Below, piece by piece: positions 43,481 through 56,392 of a stretch of DNA of 64,000 nt (positions are counted from its first letter, which is position 1; every line of letters starts with the position of its first letter). The notes under the pieces were generated by a model that had not been told where the DNA came from, searched no databases, and was given only the letters and a program-made list of their open reading frames with translations. Where the stretch lies: the NCBI GenBank assembly GCA_963169105.1, contig OY720634.1, forward strand, positions 156,247,584 through 156,311,583, given 5' to 3'. The DNA is from Ceriagrion tenellum. Lineage: Eukaryota; Arthropoda; Insecta; Odonata; Coenagrionidae. The translations under genes and the position numbers were made by a program.

Positions 43481-45216
43481 CTCGTTCGTAAACCCCCACA
43501 TTTCAAATATTCTTCTCCGATAGTGCATTAAAAATATTTCGCTTTTAATGGTTTTTTAAATGAAGGAATTATTAAGGACTCAAGCTAGCATTTTTTTACG
43601 TTTATTTATTGCTGTTCATTGTACAAGAGCATGGTGCTGAACACAGATATACCATTTAGTTTTACCAAATTTTGATACCCTTTGATATTTTAACACATGT
43701 CAATTTTTTTAGACCAAATTTAGACGCTTTCACCAGGTAATCTACTAAACGGAAAGAAAGCAGCAGGGACGGTGCTCTGTATGAGACTACGTTAGAGAGG
43801 GTATAGAACGTGCAGGAGGGTCAAAAGAGTATCGGATAAAAAGCCGTATTCAAATGCATTTTTAATTATACCATTTCTGTATGAAAATTCAGCGTTCTTC
43901 ATTATTCTCACACGTTTTATGAAAATTTAAAAAAATGTAAAACACTGATTCAATTTTATTTCTTTATTACCCCAATCGCATTAAGCGTGTATGAACAGTA
44001 GCCTTATACAAAGTTGAAAAATTATTACATTAAAAAATAGACATTGGAGAAAAGGCACTTTAAAATTCATGATCAGTGTCACTAAATTAAACAATAAGCA
44101 CTAAAAATAAGATAAGCAAACGCGTGAGTAGTAAACAGTTACGTGGGGTATTATTTGAGTCCGCCCAAGATAATAAGGTATTTAAAGGGGACGTAAGCAA
44201 TTTGTCAACAGGAGCAATGCCATTTGGGCCTACCCAAAACGGGCTCTATAAGTGGTGAGCTGTAGAGATTTTTTTATTTATCTATGAATGTAAGAATCCG
44301 TATACTAATACTCGTGTAATGCACCCGCTGATTCTCCCATCATGAATTTGTTCTTCAAAATGGCATTCGGTCGTCCAATCTCTCTTATCATAATAAAATC
44401 ATTTGAAATAAATTCAAGTACGGCTATATTTAAGGCATGAGTTAGAGAAAGTTTTTACGCAGTCCTTTATGCAAGTAATATAATAATACGAAAAGAATTA
44501 TAACGATCAAGTTCTTAGAAACACTGACTGGAACCTTCTAAGCTGATGTACAGAAAACGGCGATGCAAGCTCCTACATTTGCGAGCACGAAAAGTGTACC
44601 CAACCCCAATACCCCAATGTAAATCACTTATATTATTTTGATATTTTCTCTTTATTCAATTGGAAGTCAATCCTCCAATCTATCTCAAATTGAAGTGTAC
44701 AAATACATGAGTCCATATTGTAAATAGAAATGCTAAAGTCTCAAGTGTTGTCTCGTAGTGGCAGAGAAACACTTGGAAAAAGACAATGGCTTCTCGTAAA
44801 ATCAATTTATTTAACAATTTTATGCAAGTTACGGAGATCTCACCAACTTTTAACGTGACTTAACACCCAATTCTTTCGCTATCATGATGAAAAATTAAAA
44901 AAGTAAATTTTTTATGTGTATAAATAATTTACAAATCTGCATTGTGAATTATTTCTCATGTAAGCGATACTATTCGATACCTGCAATTCTCGTTTACTTT
45001 GAAAATGAATGGAATATGTCTACTACTTATGGTTAATAAGAAGGCTAATAAAGCTTATTTTTGTGGAAAATGTTTTGGTTCACCTGTTTTAATTTGTATA
45101 ATTAATGTTACTAGTTGTGAGCGCTGTGTTTGAATTAACAGATTGTTGTAATGGCCGCTACTTCCCCATAAAATGGCGAAGAGACACTATTCTTTTTCTG
45201 CTCACGAATGTACTAA
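43481..45216. other. AT-rich non-coding stretch
   Basis: Nothing recognised. Confidence 0.55.
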
Positions 45217-45790
45217 GTGATTTATCATAAACAAATTCATGGATTAATATCACGCTCGGACGAGAACCGGGCGGAATTAAGACCCAGGATGACCCAGACG
45301 AATGGAATAAGCCTGAATCAGCGAATTAAACTTTTCCGTCTTCACTCGGGTGTCATGAATCCCCAGTCCGCAGTGTGGCAAATTTCTCCCTTTGAATACG
45401 TATCTGGCTCACAAGCGTTGCCTCTCCACCCACATAACCCATTCTCTCCCCTAGCCTTTCTCCGTCCTCAATGCCGACCATCCCTCTCCCCTCTCTCCTT
45501 CCTCTGCACTCTATACTATTTTCACGGAGAGCTTTTAACAACCCACGCGCCTTACCCAACCCCTCGTACCGTCCCGCATAGCACTCGATATAACTCCTCT
45601 AGTTTTAGAGCGCCACCTTGTGTCGTTCCGACCAACCATCACCCCTACAAACTCTCCTTCTTCCCTCTCTAGCCTCCCACGCAAATTTCTGTTATTTCTG
45701 TGACCTTCCTGAAAGTCACCCGAGTGGTCAGTGCTTTTGTCTCTTCCGCTGTCTGACGTGATTACATTTTCTTGGGAATTTTGCACAATT
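45217..45790. other. GC-richer segment with an unrecognised 151-codon frame
   Basis: The plus-strand frame 45217-45672 begins MIYHKQIHGLISRSDENRAE and becomes Pro/Ser/Phe-rich. I see no domain. The minus strand is open in parts as well. It may be a chance frame in a pyrimidine-rich stretch. Confidence 0.25.
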
Positions 45791-47299
45791 CCAGCTATCT
45801 TTTTATCAATATTTGTTTAATTTTACCGTGATTTCATAGTTATTTTATGTGAAATTCCATAATTTTCCGCGCAAACGAACGTGAAAAATACATTTAACGG
45901 CCTAGAATACGATATTCTTCATCATTGCTTGTAGCGCCTAGGGCAACCATTATTTGCGTGTCCAGTGCATTTGTTCCAAGTCTTCTCAAAGCTGTCCTTT
46001 TGTGACGGCTGGTCATTAATCTTTCCCTAACGAGAAGCCGTTAAATTTCGATTATTTATATTTTCAGCGGAGGGTAGCGTTTCAGTATTCTGTCTAGCAC
46101 GATGACGTGTGTGCGAGTGGTGTTAACGTTTTCGAGATTACCTCGCGCTCCGTAGCGGTGGCCAAATCTCTTAAAGCAATTTGCGTGGCCAGTAAAATTT
46201 TGTGTCACGTAAACTCCACCAATATACGAGGATGTAAACTCAACCTTGTTTCACTTTTAAGTGGAGAGCTTACTTTGACATATCGATGGAAGGAACACTT
46301 TTGAGTAGTTTGTGTGAAGGACCTTCAGAAGAAGAAGCGTACATGTTGTAGGGTGATGATTCAGTAAAGCTCTATCTGTAGAAGGATCGAAAGAGTTATT
46401 TTTAAATTATTATACTTACAACGGTGTTTTTAAATACATCCCAGTAGTTATTACTCTGGTCTTAAGCTGTCATAGGGAATTTTATGGATTACTTTTGTCG
46501 GCCAAGTTTGCATGTAATATCTTTAAAAAATAACATATTCTTTAGCTGGGACAAGTTATGTATTGGCAATCTATTGGTGCAATATTTTATGCTGACTACA
46601 CTCTAGTCAAAGGTTATAGTAATGGTGTTCAGACTTACTCAAATGGATTAGTATCTTGGTTTTTCCGTCACAAATACTTAAACTACTGCCTATTTATCGA
46701 AAACATATTTTTTCCGTAAGGCATCTTTTCATTTTATGCATTTCACCCTGAAAATTTCCAAACTTTCTCCAAAAAAAATACATTTTCTTGCATGCACCGT
46801 TTTGTATGTCTGTTGTACATACATAAAGGTTATTGTCATTAGCAAATAATCCTAGAAGCAGAATTAAATAAGCAAGGATTGTCACATGTCACATTAAATA
46901 AGCAAGTATTGTCACATGTGGCATTCGGACGGTGGCAGCCGATGATAGCCATGTAACTATTCCCCTTAGGAGCCATTTTGGAACCAATGTACGTGTGCAA
47001 AAGAGGGGTGAGAATTTTCAAATACTCTAATAATGTCTCTCGTGGCTAAGACATAATTGACACAGAATTTAATGGTGTGTATGCAGATGTTGATGCTGTT
47101 ATTCTCCCTACAGGATGAATCACTTATGATTCACCTATAAATAGTTTTTTCAGTTTATTCCACCCAAATATTTAATTTCATTTGTGCGTTCTGTTGAGCA
47201 ATGGGTTTGAAAAATTACACTTCAGGGGAAAAATAACGGAAAAGTGACCATTAATGAGGATGAATGAAAAATGATCTTTCCTTCAACCATGTTTGACGT
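45791..47299. other. Non-coding stretch
   Basis: No gene recognised. It contains the 30-base tandem duplication at 46863-46922. Confidence 0.55.
46863..46922. repeat. 30-bp tandem duplication
   Basis: Two adjacent 30-base units beginning ATTAAATAAGCAAG differ at two or three positions. Confidence 0.95.
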
Positions 47300-47960
47300 C
47301 TTTGTTGAAACCACCCCTCGTTAAAAACGCTCTTCGGCACCTGTGCTTCATCCCCTCACCCTGTGAACCCGAGGGAGGGCACTACGCCTAGCTTCACTCT
47401 TGTTTGCGCATCTCCACCTCTCTCTAACTAAATCGGACACTCCCTTCCAATAACTCACGGCCCTCAGAGCGAGCAGCCCATCCTCATAAATCCCATCCCA
47501 CTCCACTCCGCGCAATCTCACTTCCACCCTTTGCGCCTCGTGCTCATTTGTATATTTTGGTGTATATTCTCATTTCGATTGACTTATCACCATGTCATTC
47601 GACTCCCACCTTTCGCCGACGACATTCCGCACTGCTCAAGAGTACTTGTCTCTTGCGTTTCTCCCCGCGCGAGCTGAGCGTTTCTCGCCCACACACCCCG
47701 GCCGCTTGCGACTGGGAAACTTTTCATCGGACAAATTCCACTTTTTAGGGCATTTTCGCCTTTGTGTCTCGATATTTCGACCGATGCTTGCCTGAATGAA
47801 TTCGTGCTTGAGTATTTGGTGTCTTGTTATTTTTTTCCACTTGCTATTGTTATAAAAATAAATGTAAATTTCACTCGTTTGAAGATTTCCTGCCCTCATT
47901 ATTCATTTTGCCCTTGCCCTGCGATCAGGGTGTCAGTGGCGGATGACACCCTGTAGAAAC
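47300..47960. promoter_or_regulatory. CpG-richer island, possible promoter or 5' exon
   Basis: G+C and CpG are raised from about 47330 to 47750. A 67-codon plus-strand frame at 47592 (MSFDSHLSPTTFRTAQEYLS) lies within it and is followed by AT-rich DNA, but no domain is recognised and there is no splice site I would defend. Tentative. Confidence 0.2.
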
Positions 47961-50439
47961 CGTTACTGCTTATTCGTTGTTACCTCTTTGGGATTATTAC
48001 GAACTCCAACCCGTCGTGACAGAATGGCATACAGTTTCCATTTATTTTACATTTTATACAATCTATATTATCTATTTTACTGGAATGGACTTTTCAAACA
48101 CCGTCCCAAAAAGTTGGATGCATAACATATATAATTTTGATGTGGGCTAAATCTCCCAATAGTTTTCAGTTTTGCCATAACTAGAAACAACATGTTCGGG
48201 CGAATTTCGATGTATACTACATTGTTTCATATGACCAATTTACACGACTTGATACTAGAAATTATACCTGGATTCCAAACCGTTTGGTCTTAACCCCTTA
48301 ATTGAACTATCTAATCAAAGATTTTTGAATTTGTCTTTGAAACAAAGCACGTATTAATATCGAAGACAATAAGTATTGGTGCCTGGATATTGAAAAATTT
48401 GCACCATATTCTTCTTCCCCTTTCGAATAATGTTTCTTATCATTCACAAAACTTTGGCTTAGTTTACGGATCATGTTCAAATAATTCAGCAAGAACTTTT
48501 AATACTTGGATGGGCTATATTATTTCATTTACATTTTGATAGCGTCCCCGTAGTATCAACACCTAGCAATGACGTGGGAAGAGAAGAAAAATATTTCTGT
48601 CCTGCGTACATGACTGAATCTTGGGACATACCATTTCTCCTTCAATCTTTCGTCGTCACATTGACGTTAAGAAATAATTCTTATTTCCTTCAGCCATCCC
48701 TGCCCACCATCTCTCTTATCTGTCGAATCGATCCCCGATATTCCTTTTCCCTGCCTATATCATCGGCCGGCATTGTTTTTCTGCCTTCCTCCACTCCCCA
48801 TCATTGCTGGTGAACTGATGCAGCAAAGTGGGAACGATCAGTGATATTCATTCCTCACATTGAGTGGCGTTCTCGTCAGAAATTATAATCAATGTCCTCA
48901 AAATATAGTAAAAATATTTCCGAGTTAACCATGAGTATGAAAAATAGAAGGTTGGGCAACAAAGCGGAGTGAATGAGGTTGGACCAATCACCCGCGCGTG
49001 TTCTCTGCTTGGTGGTAGGAATACTCTCTCACATGAATATATATTATGGATTTAGATGTTTGGAATTGTTGCCTAGGCTACGTGTAGCCTAAATTTGAAC
49101 CTTTAGTTCACCCAGTCCTTGGTGCCACTTCGATTGTAGTCTTTTCAGTTGTTATTGTAAATAGACGTGGTTAACTGTTGCTAACGTGAGACTGTGGTGA
49201 ATATTCAATAAAGATCGAGGAGATATGAATTACTTGATGCTTTGAATAATACCATGCTATTTTTGTGATCTAAAACTTACTTTGTAAATGCGATAGAGGA
49301 AATATCATTACAGAGAATGTGTAAGAGGTTAATGAAACGTCCGTCGTGTGCCGACGACGATGTTTGCCAGTCTCTGATTCTAATTTGAACGCATTAAGCC
49401 TGTTCGGCTTAAATAAAGAATTTAGAATGCCTTGTTTAAACAGAACTTGCTTCTTACCAGGCTGCAAAACAGAGTATACGTCTTCAAGGGCCCAAAATAG
49501 GAGACTTGGATTGAAAAATAAGAATCTGTTCAAGGCGGCGGTAAGTGCATTCCTTTTTGCCTACACTGCAATAATGGCCATTGGGAATACTCATGAAGTC
49601 ACCTCGCATTATTATTAAATTTCCGTATGGTGATATTCACGAAGTGCTAAGAAGTTAATTGTGCATTTGTGCAATTAAATTTGGAGAGGAATTAGATATA
49701 TCTGTCAACCGGACGACATTTAACAAAGTGTGTAATTACATCCCACGTGTAGTACTACATTTTTTATACACTGCATTATGATTAATTGTAAGTAAAACCC
49801 ATGTATATTCGTGGTAAAACCAGTACGGCGTATTTATTTACAAACTATCGACCGTATTCACATTTAAACTTCCATCTTTCATCACTAGGCACTTTCCAAA
49901 AAGTTGTTTGTTAACGGAATTCTAGACAACAGTTTTTGGCGACGAGATAACAATCCATAATATATATTCATGCTCTCTCCCCTCAGCTGAGAGATGCACC
50001 CGAGCTGCAACCCAGACGAGTTAGTGGTGTTTCTCATCTCACTCTTTGCTCTTACACTCGCCATTTCTACAGTTCCATCTTTAAAAAGGTATTCCACATA
50101 TTCATTATTCATTGAAAATTTATGTGGCGTCACAAAAAGCTTTATATCCCAATCACTTTATGGAATCCTTAATAATTTTCTAAGGTATTTCATTTCAACC
50201 CGTTTCATGGAAGTAGCTTGTTTTCTCCTTTTATCTTTTCTTCAGATTGTAATCCTGTCTAATCGTATCGTATGCATCAACATTTACGTTTACATTTCGG
50301 CACCATTTGCCATGTCGCGACATCTTTCCATCGCTCAACTATCCAACGGTTGGAGGTGCGGTGGTCGATTGTTGAATTTTGCTCCCCAGCGGAGAGCGAT
50401 GCCTTGCGGGTGTGCATCGGGAAGGTTACTCATACATAC
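47961..50439. other. Non-coding stretch with an unrecognised 153-codon frame
   Basis: Mostly AT-rich. The plus-strand frame 49994-50455 is hydrophobic in its first two thirds (ELVVFLISLFALTLAIS, CFLLLSFLQIVIL) and could encode membrane segments, but its end runs into a LINE tail and no family is recognised. Confidence 0.4.
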
Positions 50440-50515
50440 ACATTTACATCCATGAAATACCCTGCGAGCTTCCCCAAAAGGTATGTAGCAGGGGTTTGAG
50501 TTATAACCAACATGT
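50440..50515 (-). mobile_element. 3' end of a (GATGTA)n-tailed LINE family, copy E
   Basis: On the minus strand: GCTCGCAGGGTATTTCATGG then ATGTAAATGTG. It shares the conserved terminal stem (CCCTGC / GCAGGG) and the GGGTATTTCAT string with copies at 15248, 18700, 21871 and 41121. About 75 bases remain. Confidence 0.6.
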
Positions 50516-51637
50516 ATTTAATATTTATATACGCCATACCGAGCTTGCTACCGATGTAAGGCGGCTCGTATTAATGTTAATAAGAGTACACAAATGCACA
50601 GTGCTACAAATATTACAAAGCGCGCTGTTAGTAATAGGTAGCTATTAGGGATACCAGAATTTGGGAGTATATCACTTAACTTTCCATTCTGCCTATCAAC
50701 AAACTTTGTTAGAAGTCTCGTTGACCCCCGTTATGATCCATTATCGTTCACGGGAGAAATGTCGTTTTCAACCTGTCCGTTCTGCAGTCTAATTGTATTT
50801 TCGTCTTATGATCTACAGTAGGATGTCGCAGTTCGTAGGATGTTATCTACGAATATTGGGAAACCAGCCCTAAATACCACCTCGGTGCATGCGGCCTTAA
50901 ATGCCCACTCCGTGGGTACGAAGGCTAAGTGATCATTGCTCAAACCTTTTCCTCGACCAGTCTTCTCTTTTCCTCCGAAGCCTCCACCATTTCAATGTCC
51001 TCAATAAGACAAACAACCCCTTCGCCAGTTCCACCCACACCTTGCTAGCATCATCCCGCCCTTCTTTACCAAGCGCGGGGAGTGTTTTCAACACCCTCCT
51101 AATCCCCATCATTGTTCAACCCAATGTTGTCTCGTAAATAAATGCAAACCTCTCGCCTGATACTTACGTAGTCATGTTAAGTGAGGAAGTTTTAGGGTAC
51201 AGGGTAAAATAAAATGGTGACATAGTGAAAGAAATGTATAAGGTGAAGGAATATAAAGTACCTACGACCGTTTCGCTCGGTATTTTAGGATCTAAGATCC
51301 TCATTTCCTTATTGTGTTTTTTTTTAACTAAAGCCAAGGGTTATTACGATACAGCAAAACTCTTCTAAGTCCAAGCGAGTGTCGGCTCGTGTATGCTTTC
51401 CCGCCGGAGATATACGACGACCTCCCGTCTACTTCCCCCCCCCGCTCAAAAAGCTTTTTCCGCTCTCGCCCTTTCGCGATATCGCTTGGCGTATTAAACC
51501 CAAGACAAACGGCTCGGAGATACCTTCGAAAATAATCACCTGTCCATATTTCAAAGGAGATATCCGGATGGAGAGGTTAATGACCTATTGCTGTATCTTC
51601 CTGGTTCTTACTGTTTTTCTACCTGCACTGTATTTGC
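50516..51637. other. Non-coding stretch
   Basis: No gene. Around 51262-51305 the minus strand reads GGATCTTAGATCC then GAGCGAAACGGTCGTAGG, a string reminiscent of PLE ends, but without the CTGATGA core. Otherwise nothing recognised. Confidence 0.45.
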
Positions 51638-51862
51638 GCCGGCCCCGGTGGCGGCGGGGTAAAGTCCTCGCCTGCTAATCCGACGGTTGCGGGTTCGAGT
51701 CCCGCCTGGGTGGGTTTTTCACCACCCAGGGCATGGATGTGTGTCAAGTTCTGTTGGTCCAGTCCCTGGAAAACCTGATGACAGGCTCAGCAGGCTATCG
51801 GGATTCCGGGGACATACGGGCCAACAGAATCGTCCGTCTAGCAAAAAAATAAATATATAATG
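51638..51862 (+). mobile_element. tRNA-derived SINE, family 2
   Basis: The head has an A box (GTGGCGGCGGGGTAAAG, 51649-51664) and an exact B box (GGTTCGAGTCC, 51692-51702). It is followed by a hairpin (GGGTGGGTTTTTCACCACCC), a body with GGCATGGATGTGTGTC and GGCTCAGCAGGCTATCGGG, and an A-rich end at about 51842-51862. Pol III-transcribed and mobilised in trans by a LINE. Its good promoter boxes suggest it is the youngest SINE here. Acceptor arms do not pair well, so it is not a tRNA gene. Confidence 0.8.
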
Positions 51863-54800
51863 TGGCCGCACGATTATATTCACCTCTCAGCCTGCATCAG
51901 CCGATAAATTACTTCGGCCGCATTTTAAGCGAGAACTACAAGAGTTGTGGCATTTAAATGGCATGGAGAGTAACAAATAGTATATCTCTTGGCTTTCTAT
52001 TTGTTCACGCCTAGTTTCAGGGATTGAAAAACATTAAACTCACAAGAGGAGTGAGGAAAGCGGAGTAAAAAAGCACTTTCCACCTTTCATCCAGATTCAG
52101 TCACGTAGACGTTTGTACCCGGGTAACTTTTAGCTAATGAAAATATGGGATGTTTTACAAAAATGTCTCCGATTATTTATGATAGTTTTTTTTGTTTTTA
52201 TTGGCTACTTGGTACATTTTTTCCTTCTTTTTTCCGCAAGCGAGCGATCTTTATTTCATCTACTAGTAATTAGCATTTGATAAAGTATGCCTGCACTATG
52301 TTAAGTTACACTGATATGTTCAAGATATTTATAATTTTTTAAAATTTTTCGTAGCCAGTATACCTTCCAATATTGTTAGTTATGACGCCTAGCCATTTTT
52401 TCTGAGAATGCCATTGAATTATTTCAGTTACATTGGAAATATCTTTAAATGGGGTTCGGAAAGTACAAAGCTATGACATCCCGTGGCACCGCGTGAAATG
52501 GAGCAGATTCCCTGTGAAACGTGTGGTATACCTATGTGGTGGCGCGAGCGCGGTATCGTTCAGAGAGAAATGTTTTTGGCAGAACTTTCTCGCATCCAAA
52601 TTTTTATTTCCCGTCGATTGCCTCCCAAGGGCCGGACCCGTCTGATCAAATGCGCCAAGGAGTCTGTTGGACTGTCTCAATTGTATTGATAACATTCTAG
52701 GGCGGAAAGTAAGACTGGGTAATATGAGGTGAACACTGAATTATTACAGGCAACAAGAGCGGCAATATACGACGTTTAGTCATCCTTCAAAAGGAAGGAT
52801 GATTGTATTGGAAAAAGAGGTGCTGTACGAATGAATGCATGTAGAATCCTTTCGGAGACGAAGATGCAATTTCACACGATTTGTGCGGACAGTTCAAGGG
52901 AGGAAAGTGAATAGTCCTACAAGAGACACTCATTTAGAAATGATTTTGTGAGTACGAGCCATAAAGGCAAAAATTGATTCGGCTGAATTTTACTTGAGCA
53001 TGAGGCATTGACTTGATTTATTGATCAGGGTTTTGAATTATATCTATCGGGTGATTTCATTTGTCGTCCGCGCATACATATTTCATTCTAAAAGCGTCAC
53101 GACACCTAAGTTGACGTCTGTATGAACCTCTCTCTCTGACTGTTCAATGAATTCAACGTGTAGGTCCTGCAGTAAAAAAATGTTGGCGCACATAACCAAC
53201 TTAAGCCCATTAACATTTAACTTAGACAAGAATTACTGAGCCACCATTGTCGTTTCGGTTTTTAAAATGCAAGTGCTTCTAAAAACGACAAACATACCAC
53301 GTGTATCACTTTCGTTACTTTTTCATGCTCATTATGGGTGTGCCTACCTAATTTTTATTCTGAAAATGATATTCGGCACGAGTATCGCAGTACTCGTTGG
53401 CACCCATCGGCAGGGAGTTCTGGGTTTTCGTGAGGAGATAGGAAGACTTGAGTCTCCCGTTCAGAAAGGGACTCACTCAGAGGGAATTCTGGAGGGATCA
53501 CTGCTCTCGTATGCGCTTTCCCTCTCACCTCCCACATTCAACACATTATATATTAAGTCAATGCAATAGGATATTTCTGATATTATTCTCTTATTAAAAG
53601 TTATATGATTACTCGTCAGGCGTGAAATTAGTCTATGCTTCAAACTTTAACGTCCTTCGAGGCAATCCCCTCCTTAACAACCTGTTTATCTAAGAATTTC
53701 TTCAAACTCCATAGTTACAACTCCCATCTATCAAATAATTGCATATCATTGACAACCTCTTTCTTAAAACTAGTTGTCATCCATTGTATCGAAAATCTGC
53801 AGCGTTACCTTGTATGTATTTCGGTCGATGTTCAACTAAAGGCCAACAATTCATACAACCTCCAACCGCAGCCTCTTTCATTGATTTTTTTTACAAACTT
53901 TTTGCAAGCATATCACCCGGCTTTGTGCAGTCTATATTCTGAAACTATCTCATAGACGTCAATTGATCTCATTGGGGAAACGTGGATTGTATTCAAGAGC
54001 GTCATGATGATATGAGTGCCATGTAAGTCTTAAATTCATCGGGTATAATCACATAACTAATAGTGCCGTCTCTGCCTGACACGCATCCCTAGTGCCGGAT
54101 TAAGACCTAAATGATGGGAAAAATGTATTTCGCAGCCAAACTTTCCATGGACTGCCAAACACCATCGAGGATTGAGAAGTCAGCGTAGAAAGTTACACAG
54201 ACGGATGCTACCGTTCATCGGGATATCGAGGAATACATGTTTGTATTAATTCTTTCTGGTCGTATTATTTTACCGACTACCAGATAAATAAGATTGATGG
54301 TATGAGTCGCCTTTCCTTACTAACGGAAATAGATTTTTCCTTCCGCTGCCCACATATACCACAGTTAGATGATAGTTGCGTGCTTCTCTTAGGCTATTGT
54401 TTTAAATCCAGATAGGGACAATCTTATTTTCCTAATTTTAACTCACGACGTGATCAAGGCCCACGGTGTCACATTCTTCGCGAGACCTACTCTGAAATTT
54501 TGTACATTTTTTTTACCCACTCGTTCTCTTTGATTCATGGGTCTAAGTTGGTTGCGTGATTCACAATTACTCCTCGCACGTTCTATTTGGTTTCATTCCA
54601 TTAGTTGAGGTTGCTGGTTCTGGGAAAGCAGGACACGAATCAACTTCTAATTTTGTACTTTTCAACTCTATCTTCTCAGTCTATGTATGCTTTGCAAGAG
54701 ACAGTTGAAAATATCGACAAAACTCTATGCTTCTGATAAAAAATAAATCGTAGGCATATTAACCCAGGACGCCACTTATTAATTGCGCTTGTAATGCAAG

Positions 54801-55004
54801 AACTACGTTAGGTACGCAGAATATCAGTGGACAATTTTCTAAATTTTTTCCTTGAAATTTCCGATTACGAATTTTTACCTTATAGTTTAATTCGTGCGAA
54901 GTAATATATTTGTGGTAGAAATAATCTTTAGTCCGAAATGTCAAAAGTTTATATAGAAATGTGATGCTGAAGTATTTTTTCCTCGCAGCGCGAGTGGCAG
55001 TCAC
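51863..55004. other. Non-coding stretch
   Basis: About 3.1 kb without a recognisable gene, repeat or transposon. Frames of up to 106 codons (53635-53955) have no motif. Confidence 0.5.
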
Positions 55005-55255
55005 GGGTTGACGTGGAGGCTTGACCATTAGCTTACATTTCTAGAGGGCCCATGTTTAATCCTCGGTGGAGGTATTTCTACGGAATCCCGAGCTGTACCT
55101 TGTTGCTGCATGGAGTGGTGTTCCTTTGCCGGATGAGACTTCAAACTGAGGATACCTTGGCTTCTCTCGTTAAGATTCAGCCCATGGCGACGCCATGATT
55201 CCCTCCCCTTACTATTCATCTGACAATCCTTTCCTAACCAATACACCCACATGTC
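55005..55255 (+). mobile_element. tRNA-derived SINE, family 1, copy 2 (decayed)
   Basis: The body matches 16608-16915 in order: GATGAGACTTCAAACTGAGG, ACCTTGGCTTCTCTCGTTAAG and GGCGACGCCATGATT correspond to the same blocks there. The tRNA-like head at 55005-55065 keeps GGTTGACGTGGAGGC and a degenerate B box (CATGTTTAATCC). Likely old. Confidence 0.65.
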
Positions 55256-56392
55256 TTAATCGGAACAATGATCTCATTTGTCGATTACCTCCTCTTATAA
55301 CCAGCCTACCGGAGATAAATTTTACCCATTAAAGAATTAGGTAACACTCTGCTTGGTGCAGAAATTCTCCGAGCCATATCATTGACGAAGGAGTTTCAAT
55401 TCTCATGCTCATGCCGAAACAAATCACCCCCGCCTACCGTGTCCTATAGGCACAGCACTCGAGGAGTCGACTAGGCACTCGTTATGACCACTGGCGGAAA
55501 GTGGACTCTGAGGAAAATCGGAATCGAATTGAGCACCCAAGCGAACGTAGGTAGCAGCACTCGCATCAAGGCTCGTATAGTGTTCCGTTTCGCCTCCTCA
55601 TCCCGCGGTCTCTTTACCATTTCGATTGTAGGAGAAGGGCGCAGGGCGTCGAGGGGGAGGCGATGGACCGTAAGGGAGCATTTTAAGAGATGATCGAGAC
55701 CTCTGGAGAGTCCAAAGAGACGCAGAGAGAGAGAGTTATTGCCGTTGGTGATACACAATGATGGAGATGATGATCTCCGGACTCGGCGAGTCCGATCGTT
55801 CATTCAAAGTCTTCCTCGTTGTTGAGGTAGCGGACAGCTGGTCTTTCCGCCCCCTTCCCCCACTACACCTTTCGTTGCCTTTCAACAGTCCACGCCGCTA
55901 TCGCGAGTGGGAGGGCGAATTGTTGCCCGGAGGACAGGAGAGCTTCCGCTGAAAGAGGAGGAAGGTGATGGACAAAGCTAAAGCTATGATGGGGTGATTC
56001 ATTTGTGAGTCGAGAGGCCACGTCTTATAGCAGCGAGAGCCGCTGCTTAAGGTAGATGGAGCGCCAGTCGTGAGTCAATGAGCGCACGTTTTAATAACCT
56101 TTCAAGGAAGTCGTAAGAACATTGCTGGACCGCATTTCGTTGCTGTTTGGTTCAAATCACCATTCATGTGGTGGCCAATATAAAAAATTTCGCCTTGATT
56201 TAAGCATTTTTTAACTTGGATTTACGGTGCGTAATTCCAAATTTTACTTAAAAATCTTAGGAAAATAAGGTTTTATACTCGGTATGATGTATTGATATTT
56301 GTAAGTCACAATTATAATGTTATGAAACATTCCTTTACGTTTGGGAGAAAATCTGTACATAGTGGAGTTATTTTGAAATATGGTATATCAGG
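55256..56392. other. Non-coding, with a GC-richer island
   Basis: From about 55430 to 55960 composition is GC- and CpG-richer, with frames on both strands (55471-55803 minus, 110 codons) lacking motifs. The rest is AT-rich. Possibly an exon or promoter; unproven. Confidence 0.35.

Noticed and set aside
49994..50455. 153-codon hydrophobic frame as a membrane protein gene
   Set aside because: No recognisable family, and the end overlaps a LINE tail; AT-rich DNA easily yields hydrophobic frames.
51262..51305. Hammerhead-like string on the minus strand (GCGAAACGGTCGTAGG)
   Set aside because: The CTGATGA core is absent and stem I cannot form; only the GAAAC-GGTC part is reminiscent of PLE ends.
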